Origin: Ruegeria conchae
GTDB lineage: Bacteria; Pseudomonadota; Alphaproteobacteria; Rhodobacterales; Rhodobacteraceae
DNA length: 64,000 nt
Direction: 5' to 3'
Assembly (NCBI RefSeq): GCF_000192475.1
Contig: NZ_AEYW01000001.1
Span: 291,272 to 355,271 of the forward strand
Shown here: positions 54,421-63,887 of the stretch, piece after piece
Layout: the number at the start of each line of letters is the position of its first letter
Position numbering within the stretch: the stretch's first letter is position 1
Made by a program: the position numbers and the translations under genes
The notes under the pieces: model-generated
Told to the model about the DNA's origin: nothing
What the model saw: only the letters and a program-made list of their open reading frames with translations
The model's database searches: none

Positions 54421-54482
54421 GCCATAAATATCTCGGGAGTGAATTGAGCCGCGGGCTCAAGAGAGGGCTGGACCTCTTATGC
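54421..54482. repeat. Extragenic element with two hairpins, likely bidirectional terminator
   Basis: TTGAGCC (54444-54450) pairs with GGCTCAA (54454-54460), followed by a smaller stem AGAGG/CCTCT (54462-54466 with 54473-54477). An AT-rich segment with AAATATCTCGGG precedes the first hairpin. It lies between the convergent acyltransferase and 3-hydroxybutyryl-CoA dehydrogenase genes. The layout (AAATAT-CGGG then GAATTGAGCC-GGCTCAA) resembles extragenic repeats I have seen in Rhodobacteraceae genomes, but no second full copy is in this window. Confidence 0.5.
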
Positions 54483-54483
54483 A

Positions 54484-55359
54484 CTATCGCGTCGGAACCG
54501 GAACTTCACCGCGGTAATCGTAGAACCCTCGTTCGGTCTTGCGCCCCAGCCAACCAGCCTCGACATATTTCGTCAGCAGCGGGCATGGACGATACTTGGT
54601 ATCAGCCAGACCATCGTGCAGCACATTCATGATCGCAAGACAGGTATCTAGGCCAATGAAATCCGCGAGCTCCAGCGGCCCCATAGGGTGATTGGCGCCC
54701 AGCTTCATGGATTGGTCGATAGACTGAACGCTGCCGACGCCTTCATAAAGCGTGTAGACCGCCTCATTGATCATCGGCATCAGGATCCGATTGACGATAA
54801 AGGCCGGAAAATCCTCGGCGCTGGCTGAGGTCTTTCCCAATCGGTCCACAACAGCCTTGCAGGCGTTGAACGTTGCCTCATCCGTGGCAATACCCCGGAT
54901 CAATTCGACCAATTGCATCACTGGCACCGGGTTCATGAAATGGAATCCCATGAAGCGTTCGGGTCGATCCGTACGGCTGGCCAACCGGGTGATGGAAATC
55001 GACGATGTATTCGAGGTCAGTATTGTGTGAGGCTGCAAATGAGGTAGCAGATCCTCAAAGATCGCCTGCTTCACCGTTTCCCGCTCGGTTGCAGCTTCGA
55101 TCACAAGGTCGGTCTGCCCCAGATCCGGTAGGTTTAGGGTCGTGGTGATCCGCCCCAAGGCGGCTTTTACCGCCTCGTCTGATATCTTGCCGCGCGACGC
55201 TTGCCGCACCAGATTGGTTTCGATTGTCGAGATTGCACCATCTAGGGCATCCTGGCTGATATCGTTCAGAAGAACATCATACTCTGCCAGCGCCATCACA
55301 TGAGCGATCCCGTTGCCCATTTGTCCAGCGCCGATCACTCCGACTGATTTTACGTCCAT
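54484..55359 (-). CDS. 3-hydroxybutyryl-CoA dehydrogenase
   Basis: A 291-residue NAD-dependent dehydrogenase of the HbdA/PaaH type. The Rossmann motif is GVIGAGQMGNGIAHVMAL; the catalytic histidine is in MGFHFMNPVPVMQLVELI, and the C-terminal helical domain has FIVNRILMPMINEAV and GANHPMGPLELADFIGLDTCL. The ATG at 55359 has AAGGA nine bases upstream. It interconverts acetoacetyl-CoA and 3-hydroxybutyryl-CoA. It is on the same strand as etfAB, separated only by the opposite-strand DUF6473-like gene. Confidence 0.95.
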   Translation of the reverse strand: MDVKSVGVIGAGQMGNGIAHVMALAEYDVLLNDISQDALDGAISTIETNLVRQASRGKISDEAVKAALGRITTTLNLPDLGQTDLVIEAATERETVKQAIFEDLLPHLQPHTILTSNTSSISITRLASRTDRPERFMGFHFMNPVPVMQLVELIRGIATDEATFNACKAVVDRLGKTSASAEDFPAFIVNRILMPMINEAVYTLYEGVGSVQSIDQSMKLGANHPMGPLELADFIGLDTCLAIMNVLHDGLADTKYRPCPLLTKYVEAGWLGRKTERGFYDYRGEVPVPTR

Positions 55360-55522
55360 ATTCTGATGTCCTTGTTCGCAGGATACGGGCGACATTATCG
55401 GCACTTCGGCGCGGGCGGCAAGGGGATCGGCCCGATCAAATTCGCTTCAAATGCGCGCATTAGGATTTTCGCAAGACTTGCGGCGGCAAAATGGCAGTTG
55501 GGTGAAAATTTGGGTGAGTGTG

Positions 55523-56341
55523 ATGAGCTATCAATCAATCAACGCGGATGGTTCCGTTGAAACAACGTGCACCTATGGAGCCTCGAAATTGCTCTACCGA
55601 GGCCCGCAAAGAGCTTTGGAGAGGCCTTACGTGGCGTGCTTCGGGGGCGAGGAGACATTTGGTCGTTTTGTTGAGGCACCGTATCCCTCAATACTCGAGC
55701 ACCGCCTACAGCGCCGGTGTCTCAACTTTGGTAGTCTGTTTTGCGGCCTTGAGTCGTTGACACGGGATTCCGGGCTGCTCGAACTCGCGAACCAGTCCGA
55801 GCTTTGTGTTTTGCAGTTGCCTGGTTTGCTTGGCCAGACCAACCGGTTCTATCGAGTTCATCCTCGTCGTAATGACCGTTTCGTTGCACCAACGTCGGAA
55901 TTGGTGGGGTTGTATGCCGAAATAGACTTCACCGATGTCCACTTTGTTCGTCATCTGCTGAGCCGTTTGAAGGCACATACAGATGCGCGCTTTGAGATGA
56001 TTGAGCAAGAGCTGCGCAAAGGTTGGGTTGAAAGGCTCGGTACTTTTCTGCGCAAAGTTAAGCCTCCGGTTATGTTGCTCGAATTGAAAGCAGATCATCA
56101 CGCGCTGGGCTCGGTATCGGATGATCCGGTTACGTTGGATACATCGAGTGTCGAAGTGTTGGTGCCTCAAAGCGCAGGCCTCATTACTCTGCATGTGCAG
56201 GTATCAGGCGCATCTGATGAGCTTGAGGATATGTTATTTGGCACTCTGCAGCAGCCAATTGCTGAACATATGATCGGCCCTGCCACACATCGCAGAATCG
56301 CAGACGCTTTGAACCGTGCGATCAGAGATTTGGGCATTTAG
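55523..56341 (+). CDS. DUF6473-like protein of unknown function
   Basis: A 272-residue soluble protein starting at MSYQSINADGS. The segment YGASKLLYRGPQRALERPYVACFGGEETFGRFVEAPYPSIL, and a later TNRFYRVHPRRNDRFVAPT, match my memory of the DUF6473 family of Rhodobacteraceae, some of whose members look like sulfotransferase- or SGNH-like domains. No clear P-loop or catalytic triad is visible here. It is inserted on the plus strand between hbd and etfA, which are minus-strand acyl-CoA genes. The start has only a weak GGGTGAG ribosome site. Confidence 0.72.
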   Translation: MSYQSINADGSVETTCTYGASKLLYRGPQRALERPYVACFGGEETFGRFVEAPYPSILEHRLQRRCLNFGSLFCGLESLTRDSGLLELANQSELCVLQLPGLLGQTNRFYRVHPRRNDRFVAPTSELVGLYAEIDFTDVHFVRHLLSRLKAHTDARFEMIEQELRKGWVERLGTFLRKVKPPVMLLELKADHHALGSVSDDPVTLDTSSVEVLVPQSAGLITLHVQVSGASDELEDMLFGTLQQPIAEHMIGPATHRRIADALNRAIRDLGI

Positions 56342-56366
56342 AGAAAAGGCCCGCCAATGGCGGGCC
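56341..56366 (-). terminator. Rho-independent terminator of etfBA
   Basis: GGCCCGCC (56348-56355) pairs with GGCGGGCC (56359-56366) around three bases. On the minus strand the stem is followed by TTTTCTC. It lies 35 bases beyond the etfA stop and directly after the convergent gene's stop, so it may serve both. Confidence 0.88.
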
Positions 56367-56400
56367 TCATAGAAATTTTGAAGAAAAACCTCGCCTGTTA

Positions 56401-57330
56401 TCAGCCGAGTTTCTCGGTTAGCTCCGGTACGGCTTGGAACAGGTCGGCAACCAGTCCGAAATCGGCGACCTGGAAGATTGGTGCCTCTTCGTCCTTGTTG
56501 ATCGCAACAATGACCTTGGAGTCCTTCATGCCAGCCAGGTGCTGAATCGCACCAGAAATACCGACGGCGACGTAAAGATCGGGGGCAACAACCTTACCGG
56601 TTTGACCCACCTGCCAGTCGTTCGGCGCATAGCCCGAGTCGACCGCTGCGCGCGACGCGCCAACAGCAGCGCCCAGCTTGTCCGCCAGCGCCTCGATCAG
56701 CTTGAAATCTTCTTCCGAGCCAACACCACGGCCGCCCGAAACTACGACGCCTGCCGAGGTCAGTTCCGGACGGTCGCTTTCAGCAACCTTATCCTCAACC
56801 CATTCGGAAAGACCTGGGTTATCGCCAACCGAGATGGTCTCGACAGAAGCCGCGCCGCCTTCGCCCGCAGCATCGAAGCTGGCGGTCCGGATGGTGACAA
56901 CTTTCTTGGCGTCGTTCGATTTCACGGTCTGGATCGCGTTGCCCGCGTAGATCGGGCGCTCGAAGGTCGACCCGTCAACCACACCAGACGCATCCGAGAT
57001 CACCATCACGTCCAGCAGGGCGGCAACGCGCGGCATGACGTTTTTGGCGTCGGTGGTGGCAGGAGCAACGATGTGCTCATAGCCATCAGCCAGCGACACG
57101 ATCAGCGCTGCGGTTGATTCCGCCAGGCGATGGCCCAGCGAGGCATCTTCGGCGACCAGAACCTTGGACACACCATTGATCTTGGCAGCAGCTTCACCAG
57201 CGGCAGCGGCCGAACCACCTGCGGCCAGAACGGTGATTTCGCCCAGCGACTTGGTGGCTGCGACGGTTTTGGCGGTCGCGTCAAAGCTCAGTTCGCCGTT
57301 GTTGACTTCGGCAAGCAGAAGTACAGCCAT
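56401..57330 (-). CDS. etfA: Electron transfer flavoprotein, alpha subunit
   Basis: A 309-residue subunit that binds FAD. The C-terminal domain has the FAD signature [51 protein letters not shown], and the N-terminal half is the alpha/beta domain ([23 protein letters not shown]). Its start overlaps the etfB stop by one base (TAATG), so the subunits are coupled. With etfB it carries electrons from acyl-CoA dehydrogenases to the quinone pool through ETF-ubiquinone oxidoreductase, not in the window. Confidence 0.97.
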   Translation of the reverse strand: MAVLLLAEVNNGELSFDATAKTVAATKSLGEITVLAAGGSAAAAGEAAAKINGVSKVLVAEDASLGHRLAESTAALIVSLADGYEHIVAPATTDAKNVMPRVAALLDVMVISDASGVVDGSTFERPIYAGNAIQTVKSNDAKKVVTIRTASFDAAGEGGAASVETISVGDNPGLSEWVEDKVAESDRPELTSAGVVVSGGRGVGSEEDFKLIEALADKLGAAVGASRAAVDSGYAPNDWQVGQTGKVVAPDLYVAVGISGAIQHLAGMKDSKVIVAINKDEEAPIFQVADFGLVADLFQAVPELTEKLG

Positions 57331-58088
57331 TACACAGCCCCCGCTTCTTTGAGTTTCTCAACCAGCTCGTCGACCGAGCCCACGACGATACCAGCGGCGC
57401 GCGCCGGCGGCTCGTCGGTTTTGACGATTTCAAGACGCGGAGTGACATCGACGCCGTAGTCGGCGGCGGTTTTCTCATCCAGCGGCTTTTTCTTCGCCTT
57501 CATGATGTTCGGCAGCGACGCATAGCGCGGCTCGTTCAGACGCAGGTCAACGGTGACGATGGTTGGCATCTTGACGCTGATAGTCTGCAGACCACCATCC
57601 ACTTCGCGGGTGATCTTGGCGCTGTCGCCTTCGATATCCAGCTCAGATGCGAAAGTGCCTTGCGACCAGCCCAGCAGGGCCGACAGCATTTGGCCGGTGG
57701 CGTTCATGTCGTTGTCGATCGCCTGCTTGCCCGCCAGAACGATGCCCGGCTGCTCTTCCTCGACCACTTTGGCGAGAATTTTCGCCACGGCCAGAGGCTC
57801 GATGTCGGTGTGTACGTCATCAGCTGCGACAACCAGGATCGCACGGTCTGCACCCATGGCCAAGGCGGTCCGCAGGGTTTCCTGCGACTGTTTCACACCG
57901 ATTGAAACGGCAACAACTTCGTCAGCCTTGCCCGCTTCTTTCAGGCGAATTGCCTCTTCCACTGCGATTTCGTCGAAGGGGTTCATCGACATTTTTACAT
58001 TGGCGAGATCAACTCCGCTCCCGTCCGCCTTAACACGAACTTTCACGTTGTAGTCGATCACGCGCTTGACAGGCACAAGTACCTTCAT
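57330..58088 (-). CDS. etfB: Electron transfer flavoprotein, beta subunit
   Basis: A 252-residue AMP-binding partner of EtfA. It opens [51 protein letters not shown], with AMP-site residues in [22 protein letters not shown]; the recognition-loop region (residues about 180-205) reads [21 protein letters not shown]. All standard. A 184-base leader separates it from the upstream cobalamin adenosyltransferase gene and probably contains its own promoter. Confidence 0.97.
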   Translation of the reverse strand: MKVLVPVKRVIDYNVKVRVKADGSGVDLANVKMSMNPFDEIAVEEAIRLKEAGKADEVVAVSIGVKQSQETLRTALAMGADRAILVVAADDVHTDIEPLAVAKILAKVVEEEQPGIVLAGKQAIDNDMNATGQMLSALLGWSQGTFASELDIEGDSAKITREVDGGLQTISVKMPTIVTVDLRLNEPRYASLPNIMKAKKKPLDEKTAADYGVDVTPRLEIVKTDEPPARAAGIVVGSVDELVEKLKEAGAV

Positions 58089-58272
58089 TTTTGCGTATGC
58101 TCCTTACAAAAACGGCAAGCCGCGCAGCGACTCCACCAATGCTCTCGCGGTTTAGATAGCGGGTCGTGATGCGCTGCAACAGAGCAAAATCGTCACGTCA
58201 TGCTTTCGAGACGTCGCGTTTTGTCATTTTTTCGACAAGAAACGAATTTTTATTTCTCCATGACGGGCGCGA

Positions 58273-58845
58273 TCAGCGGTTCGCACCCGGAACCCAGAGC
58301 ACATCATTGCGTCCGCCATTATTGGCGCAGCGCGCGGCGACAAAGAACCAGTCGCTAAGTCGGTTGAGATATTTCACCGCCGTTTCATTGACCGGTTCCA
58401 TATTTGTCAGCTCAACCGCCAGACGTTCTGCCCGGCGCGAGACCGTTCGACAGACATGCAGATGCGCCGCCAGACGTGAACCGCCCGGCAGGATGAAGCT
58501 GCGCAGCGGTTCGAGTGTTTCGTTCATTGCGTCGATCTCTGCCTCCAGCCGATCAATCTGGGCGGGGACGATGCGGAGAGGCGGGTAGTCGGCTTCGGCA
58601 TCCTTGTCCATATCGGGGCGGCAGAAATCAGCCCCCAGATCAAACAGGTCGTTCTGGATGCGGGATAGGGCGGCTTCGACCTCTCCTTCAGCCTCGGTTC
58701 GGGCGACGCCGACAAAGGAATTCAATTCGTCCACTGTGCCATAGGCCGCGACACGCCCAGAGTATTTCGCGACGCGCTCACCATTGCCTAAAGCGGTTTT
58801 GCCGTCATCGCCTGTGCGCGTGTAAATCTTGTTGAGAACAACCAT
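58273..58845 (-). CDS. Cob(I)yrinic acid a,c-diamide adenosyltransferase, PduO type
   Basis: A 190-residue trimeric ATR that adenosylates cobalamin for mutases. Motifs: NKIYTRTGDDGKTALGNGER (ATP site), AAYGTVDELNSFVGVA, FILPGGS and VCRTVSRRAERL. All are intact. Adenosylcobalamin would serve ethylmalonyl-CoA and methylmalonyl-CoA mutases, which fits the methylsuccinyl-CoA dehydrogenase at 43 kb. It follows the HIG1-like gene by three bases. Confidence 0.95.
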   Translation of the reverse strand: MVVLNKIYTRTGDDGKTALGNGERVAKYSGRVAAYGTVDELNSFVGVARTEAEGEVEAALSRIQNDLFDLGADFCRPDMDKDAEADYPPLRIVPAQIDRLEAEIDAMNETLEPLRSFILPGGSRLAAHLHVCRTVSRRAERLAVELTNMEPVNETAVKYLNRLSDWFFVAARCANNGGRNDVLWVPGANR

Positions 58846-58848
58846 GCC

Positions 58849-59049
58849 TTAAACTCCCTGTCCGCGCAGGTAGACGTAGAGCACGATTAGCACCACTGCA
58901 ATGAACTGAAACAGGATGCGCAGGCGCATCATCTTGTTGCTTTTCATGGCTGCGTCTTTGCCGGGTTTTCCAAAGTTGGCAATGCCCATCACCAGCACGG
59001 CAACCACTGCCGCCATAGCCAGAAGCAATACGACCATTAATAGGTCCAT
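58849..59049 (-). CDS. Small twin-helix membrane protein, HIG1-like
   Basis: A 66-residue protein of two membrane helices (MDLLMVVLLLAMAAVVAVLVMGI and ILFQFIAVVLIVLYVYL) joined by a basic loop, NFGKPGKDAAMKSNKMMRLR. This loop with N-G, S-N-K/R-x-M-R-x-R resembles the HIG_1_N domain found in mitochondria and alphaproteobacteria; relatives bind cytochrome oxidase. No oxidase gene is nearby. It precedes the cobalamin adenosyltransferase gene by three bases. Confidence 0.8.
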   Translation of the reverse strand: MDLLMVVLLLAMAAVVAVLVMGIANFGKPGKDAAMKSNKMMRLRILFQFIAVVLIVLYVYLRGQGV

Positions 59050-59129
59050 AAGATCACCATCCTTGTTTGTTCTCGCGATGACCCCTCATCTAGCGTTGAT
59101 AGAGGCAAAAGCGAACGGGTAATTTCGCC

Positions 59130-59957
59130 TCAGATGTCCGAGAGAATGCGGTCGATGGTTCGGGTCGGCAGGATGCGGCGCAGATATCCAGCGATGTAGG
59201 TCGGCGTCGTCACATAGTAGCGTGCGCGCGGGCGTTTGGATTCGACTGCATGAGCCAGTTTGGCCGTAACGGCAGAAGCAGGCAGTTCGAACCTGTCGTT
59301 TCCAGATGATTCGTAGAGGCGTTTCAGCAACGAATCCTCGTACTTCTGGCGCAGGGCAGAGTTTTTCCAATCTATGAAGCGCTCGAACACCGGGATTGAG
59401 TTCACTCGGATTTTCGAGGTCACCGGACCCGGTTCGATCAGGATGACCTTGATATCAGTATCCCGAAGCTCCAACCGTAATGTGTCGGTCAGGCCTTCTA
59501 TGGCATATTTGGTGGCAACATATGCGCCACGCCATGGAAATGCGACCAACCCCAGTACCGATGAATTCTGTACGATCCGTCCATGGCCTTGTGCCCGCAT
59601 CACCGGAATCACCTGTCGGGTCAACTCGTGCCAGCCAAAAACGTTGGTCTCGAAAATCAGGCGCATACCTTCGATCGGGACGTCTTCGACCGCACCGGGA
59701 AGGCCGTGCGCGCCATTGTTGAACAGTGCATCCAGCGTGCCTCCGGTTGTTTCAAGCACCTGGTTCAGACCGGATGCTATGCTGTCGGTGTCGGTGTAGT
59801 CGATCAGCGGGCTGTCGAAACCTTGCGCCCGCAACCGATCACAGTCGCGCTGCTGCCGACAGGATGCAAAGACACGCCAGCCACGTGCGCGCATGCCGTG
59901 CGCCGCATCCAGTCCGATGCCCGAAGAGCACCCAGTAATAAGAATGGTCTTTTGCAT
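59130..59957 (-). CDS. Short-chain dehydrogenase/reductase
   Basis: A 275-residue SDR. The cofactor loop is ITGCSSGIGLDAA (TGxxxGIG); a following arginine in FASCRQQRDCDR suggests NADPH. The N-N-A-G equivalent is FNNGAHG, the catalytic serine is in VQNSSVLGLVAF and the Y-x-x-x-K is YVATKYAIEGL. The C-terminal half has the extra length of 17-beta-HSD-like and retinol-type SDRs. Substrate unknown. It lies on the minus strand between the SH3 protein and the HIG1-like gene. Confidence 0.92.
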   Translation of the reverse strand: MQKTILITGCSSGIGLDAAHGMRARGWRVFASCRQQRDCDRLRAQGFDSPLIDYTDTDSIASGLNQVLETTGGTLDALFNNGAHGLPGAVEDVPIEGMRLIFETNVFGWHELTRQVIPVMRAQGHGRIVQNSSVLGLVAFPWRGAYVATKYAIEGLTDTLRLELRDTDIKVILIEPGPVTSKIRVNSIPVFERFIDWKNSALRQKYEDSLLKRLYESSGNDRFELPASAVTAKLAHAVESKRPRARYYVTTPTYIAGYLRRILPTRTIDRILSDI

Positions 59958-60027
59958 GTCACTTCCGAAACTGAACCTCGCCCCCTTGGTATTGCGAGCT
60001 TCAGGTCAGGACAATGACACAGTTGCG

Positions 60028-60645
60028 TCAGTTTGTTGGCTTCCGAACCAGTGATGCAGAAATCCAACCCACACTTTGCCCGGGAAGCAGTCTCAGCCGC
60101 AGCCATCCCGTGCCTGAATCGCTTAGCACTTCAACCCGTTGGCCAATATTTGCCTTTGCTATGATGGGGTAGATCGTACCAGGCCCGTCGCGCATGTTTA
60201 CGCGTGTGCCTGATATCTCCCGAATGTCCTTTTCGGGTTCGATAATCTGAGAGGTAGGCGTGATATCGTCCTGAACCTCGGTTTCAACCTGCACCAGCCC
60301 GGCGGCACCGTCCTCAAGCGAAGCGAGCGTGAAGCTGGCACCATTTCCGTCAAATGCGGAAAACTGAGGCAATGTATTGGCCGCGACTTGTGAAAGAACA
60401 ACAGCTGTATCCTCCTCGGCCAAGGGTTCAGGTTCTGCTCGCGCGGCAACAGGGCGGGTTGCGACATTGGTCACGAGTTCTTCAGCACGCGGCGTTGGCG
60501 CAGAAGTGGGTTTGGGCTCAGGGGCCGTGGCAATAGGCACAGGTTGTTCGGCCCGTGTCCCGCGCGGCTCGAAATCAGGGCCTCCACTCATGACGTAGAA
60601 GCTCCACCCGAGCATGGCGAAAGTGATAACAATAACGCGCGTCAT
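60028..60645 (-). CDS. SH3-domain exported or membrane-anchored protein
   Basis: A 205-residue protein with one N-terminal hydrophobic segment (MTRVIVITFAMLGWSFYVMSGG), uncleaved or a signal, then a low-complexity proline/alanine/glutamate linker (about residues 25-80) and a bacterial SH3 domain at the end (SGTRVNMRDGPGTIYPIIAKANIGQRVEVLSDSGTGWLRLRL to GWISASLV). Such SH3b domains bind peptidoglycan or other envelope components. No catalytic domain is present, so it may be a scaffold. Divergent from parC. Confidence 0.85.
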   Translation of the reverse strand: MTRVIVITFAMLGWSFYVMSGGPDFEPRGTRAEQPVPIATAPEPKPTSAPTPRAEELVTNVATRPVAARAEPEPLAEEDTAVVLSQVAANTLPQFSAFDGNGASFTLASLEDGAAGLVQVETEVQDDITPTSQIIEPEKDIREISGTRVNMRDGPGTIYPIIAKANIGQRVEVLSDSGTGWLRLRLLPGQSVGWISASLVRKPTN

Positions 60646-60846
60646 AGCGCACCCCCTGGCAATCGTAACATCAATATAAAGGCAGCAATCTTAATGTTCG
60701 AAAGCATACCATAGAACCGGGATTGAGTCGAAAGATGGGGGAAATCCGGGACTTGTCTCCCCCTGTTGCAAAAAGCGCGACTTGTCCCCAGCAAAATATG
60801 CGCCGATTGCTTTACCCGCGCGCGCTTGCGTCGTATCACATCATGT

Positions 60847-63195
60847 ATGAACGATACGATTGACGACCCCAATATGGAGGCCCCTGACAATGGGGGCGAG
60901 ATAGCTGAACCGCTGCGCCGCGCAATTGGTGAGCGCTATCTGACCTATGCGCTGTCCACTATCATGCACCGCGCTTTGCCGGATGCGCGCGATGGTCTGA
61001 AGCCGGTTCACCGGCGAATCCTCTACGCGATGCGCGAGCTGCGACTCAGCGCGACGGGTGGTTTCCGTAAGTCTGCGAAAATCTCGGGCGACGTGATGGG
61101 TAACTATCACCCACACGGGGATGCTGCGATTTACGACGCGATGGCGCGTTTGGCGCAGGATTTCAACGTCCGTTATCCGCTGGTCGACGGGCAGGGGAAC
61201 TTCGGCAATATCGACGGGGATAACCCGGCGGCCTCGCGATACACCGAGGCGCGGATGACCATAGTCGCGGAGGCATTGCTTGAGGGTCTGAACGAGGACG
61301 CTGTTGATTTCCGCGACAACTACGATGGCACGCTGACCGAACCGGTGGTGCTGCCTGCACAGTTCCCGAACTTGCTGGCCAATGGCGCCAGCGGTATCGC
61401 GGTTGGGATGGCGACGAATATCCCGCCGCATAATATCTCGGAGTTGTGCGACGCCTGTCTGCATCTGATCAAAACACCGGATGCGCGCGACGACACGTTG
61501 TTGAATTACGTCCCCGGTCCGGATTTCCCGACCGGTGGCGTGATCGTCGAGCCACCAGAAAATGTCGCGCAGGCCTATCGCACCGGGCGTGGTTCCTTCC
61601 GTCTTCGCTGCAAGTTCGAAGTCGAAGATCTGGGCCGTGGTCAGTGGCAGATCGTTGTCACCGAGATTCCCTATCAGGTTCAGAAATCCAAGCTGATCGA
61701 AAAGATCGCCGAACTGATCCAGACCAAGAAAATCCCGATCCTCGCCGATGTGCGCGACGAATCTGCTGACGATATCCGCCTGATTCTTGAGCCGCGTTCC
61801 AAGAACGTGGACCCGGAGGTGCTGATGGGCATGCTCTACCGCAACTCGGACCTTGAGGTGCGGTTCAGCCTGAACATGAACGTGCTGATCGACGGCGTGA
61901 CGCCCAAGGTCTGTTCGATGAAGGAAGTGCTGCGCGCGTTCCTCGATCACCGGCAAGAGGTGCTGCTGCGTCGTTCTCGCCATCGCATGGCTAAGATCGA
62001 CCATCGCTTGGAGGTCTTGGAGGGCTTTATTGTCGCCTTCCTAAACCTCGACCGCGTGATCGACATCATCCGCTATGATGACGACCCCAAGGCGGCGCTG
62101 ATGCGCGAAGATTGGGGCATTGATCATGTTCGCGCGACTGATGAGTCTGATTATGTCCCGCCCAAACCGGGCGAGGGCGAGTTGTCCGAAGTTCAGGTTG
62201 ACGCCATCCTCAACATGCGTCTGCGCAGCTTGCGCCGTCTGGAAGAGATGGAACTGGTCCGCGAACGCGATGAGCTGATGCTGGAACGCGCCAATCTCGA
62301 AGACTTGCTTGCCGATCCCGCCTTGCAATGGGCCAAGATCGCCGAGCAGCTCAAAGAGACCAAGAAGACCTTCGGCAAAGACTATGAAGGCGGTGCGCGT
62401 CGCACGCAATTTGCCGAGGCCGGTCAGGTCGAGGAAGTGCCGCTTGAGGCGATGATCGACAAGGAGCCGATCACGGTCGTCTGTTCGCAGATGGGCTGGA
62501 TACGCGCCATGACCGGCCACATCGATCTGAAGCGCGAATTGAAATTCAAGGACGGTGACGGCCCGCGGTTCATCTTCCACGCGGAAACAACGGACCGGTT
62601 GCTGGTCTTTGCCTCTAACGGCCGTTTCTACACTGTCAGCGCTGCTAACCTGCCTGGTGGGCGGGGCATGGGCGAGCCGCTCCGTCTGATGGTCGACCTG
62701 CCGAACGAGGTGCAAATCATCGACATCCTGATCCACAAGCCGGGGCGCAAACTGCTGGTGGCCTCGGATGCGGGTAACGGCTTTATGGTGCCCGAAGATG
62801 ATGTGCTGGCGCAGACACGTAACGGTAAACAGGTGCTGAACGTCAAAGGCGACGAAACCGCCATGATCTGTAAGCCGGTCGCTGGCGATCACGTCGCCGT
62901 GGTTTCTCAGAACGGCAAGTTCCTGGTGTTCCCGACGGAAGAACTGCCCGAGATGACCCGGGGCAAAGGTGTGCGCCTGCAAAAGTACAATATGGCCCGT
63001 GGGCGACAGGGGACCTTGGAACTGGATGGCGGCTTGTCCGACGTGACGACTTTCAACTGGGACGACGGCTTGAAATGGTCCATGGGTGGCGACAAGACCC
63101 GGCATGAGGCGGATATGTCCCAATGGCTGGCTAAGCGTGCAGGCGTTGGGAAAAAAGCGCCCTATGGCTTCCCGCGCGACTATAAATTCTCGTGA
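60847..63195 (+). CDS. parC: DNA topoisomerase IV subunit A
   Basis: A 782-residue type IIA topoisomerase subunit. The breakage-reunion domain starts [33 protein letters not shown]; the catalytic tyrosine is in [10 protein letters not shown], and the quinolone-resistance region contains [21 protein letters not shown]. The C-terminal part has the beta-pinwheel repeats with [15 protein letters not shown] and [11 protein letters not shown], without the GyrA-box, so ParC rather than GyrA. The start is the ATG at 60847; an ATG at 60874 is an alternative. ParE is not in the window. Confidence 0.97.
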   Translation: MNDTIDDPNMEAPDNGGEIAEPLRRAIGERYLTYALSTIMHRALPDARDGLKPVHRRILYAMRELRLSATGGFRKSAKISGDVMGNYHPHGDAAIYDAMARLAQDFNVRYPLVDGQGNFGNIDGDNPAASRYTEARMTIVAEALLEGLNEDAVDFRDNYDGTLTEPVVLPAQFPNLLANGASGIAVGMATNIPPHNISELCDACLHLIKTPDARDDTLLNYVPGPDFPTGGVIVEPPENVAQAYRTGRGSFRLRCKFEVEDLGRGQWQIVVTEIPYQVQKSKLIEKIAELIQTKKIPILADVRDESADDIRLILEPRSKNVDPEVLMGMLYRNSDLEVRFSLNMNVLIDGVTPKVCSMKEVLRAFLDHRQEVLLRRSRHRMAKIDHRLEVLEGFIVAFLNLDRVIDIIRYDDDPKAALMREDWGIDHVRATDESDYVPPKPGEGELSEVQVDAILNMRLRSLRRLEEMELVRERDELMLERANLEDLLADPALQWAKIAEQLKETKKTFGKDYEGGARRTQFAEAGQVEEVPLEAMIDKEPITVVCSQMGWIRAMTGHIDLKRELKFKDGDGPRFIFHAETTDRLLVFASNGRFYTVSAANLPGGRGMGEPLRLMVDLPNEVQIIDILIHKPGRKLLVASDAGNGFMVPEDDVLAQTRNGKQVLNVKGDETAMICKPVAGDHVAVVSQNGKFLVFPTEELPEMTRGKGVRLQKYNMARGRQGTLELDGGLSDVTTFNWDDGLKWSMGGDKTRHEADMSQWLAKRAGVGKKAPYGFPRDYKFS

Positions 63196-63222
63196 CCAGA
63201 CCAACAGTTTGGTGAATTTCTG

Positions 63223-63251
63223 CCGATACCGCTTGGCACAAGCGGTATCGG
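63223..63251. repeat. Perfect 12-base inverted repeat after parC
   Basis: CCGATACCGCTT (63223-63234) pairs with AAGCGGTATCGG (63240-63251) around five bases. No T run follows on either strand, so a simple Rho-independent terminator is not supported. It lies 28 bases after parC and 43 bases before the lipoprotein gene. Confidence 0.7.
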
Positions 63252-63293
63252 TGCGCTACATCCAATAAAAACAGGCCTATCGAGACGAGAGAC

Positions 63294-63887
63294 ATGTTGC
63301 GCATCCTGACACTGATCACCGGGTTGGCCCTGATGGGCGCCTGCACCCAGACACAAGTTTACGAAGAGCCCGAGTCGCTGGGTGAATTCAAAATGCGCGT
63401 TAACTATGCCTTTGCTGACAAAGCTGTGCAGGGGCCGGTTTCGCGGGATGCAACACCCGATGAATGGACTGCTGCAATTCAGAATGCAGTAGATATTCGA
63501 TTGGGCCGCTACGAAGGCGCTCAGGAATACGATATTGGCATCAGCCTTGAAGGCTACATGCTTGCCCCGCCCGGTATCCCGGTGATCTACAATCCAAAGA
63601 GCACGGCTATCGTTCTGGTGAATGTGTATGACGTAAAAAACAAAGAGTTTCTGGCCAAAGGCAAGCAGTTTCAGGTTTTGGAAGACACGACCGGAGGTAG
63701 CGCCCTCAAAGGGTCCGGTCACGAACGCACAAAAGAAGAGCAAATGAGCGGGCTTTCCCTGAAGGTTGCCGACCGGGTCGAAGAGTGGCTGGCCGAAGAA
63801 CATAAAGACAATGGCTGGTTTGATCGCCGCCCTGACCTTATTCAGCCGCTGGAGAACGAGGTTGTGGCGCAAAATCCGGCGTCCTGA
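63294..63887 (+). CDS. Predicted lipoprotein of unknown function
   Basis: A 197-residue protein with lipoprotein signal MLRILTLITGLALMGAC (lipobox MGAC). The mature region alternates beta-like stretches (EYDIGISLEGYMLAPPGIPVIYNPKSTAIVLVNVYDVKNKEFLAKGKQFQVLED) with a helical end (KVADRVEEWLAEEHK). The pattern resembles lipoproteins of the DUF4136 or LPS-assembly type, but I cannot assign one. The ATG has a GAGACGAGAGAC region before it. It is the last complete gene of the window. Confidence 0.75.
   Translation: MLRILTLITGLALMGACTQTQVYEEPESLGEFKMRVNYAFADKAVQGPVSRDATPDEWTAAIQNAVDIRLGRYEGAQEYDIGISLEGYMLAPPGIPVIYNPKSTAIVLVNVYDVKNKEFLAKGKQFQVLEDTTGGSALKGSGHERTKEEQMSGLSLKVADRVEEWLAEEHKDNGWFDRRPDLIQPLENEVVAQNPAS

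Noticed and set aside
58219..58240. TTGTC/GACAA small hairpin before etfB
   Set aside because: Five-base stem with an A-rich loop in an AT-rich leader; this could occur by chance, and no T run or known motif supports it.
60841..63204. Two 387-codon open frames antisense to parC
   Set aside because: They lie exactly on the parC coding region, show no recognised domain and have no ribosome sites; parC is certain.
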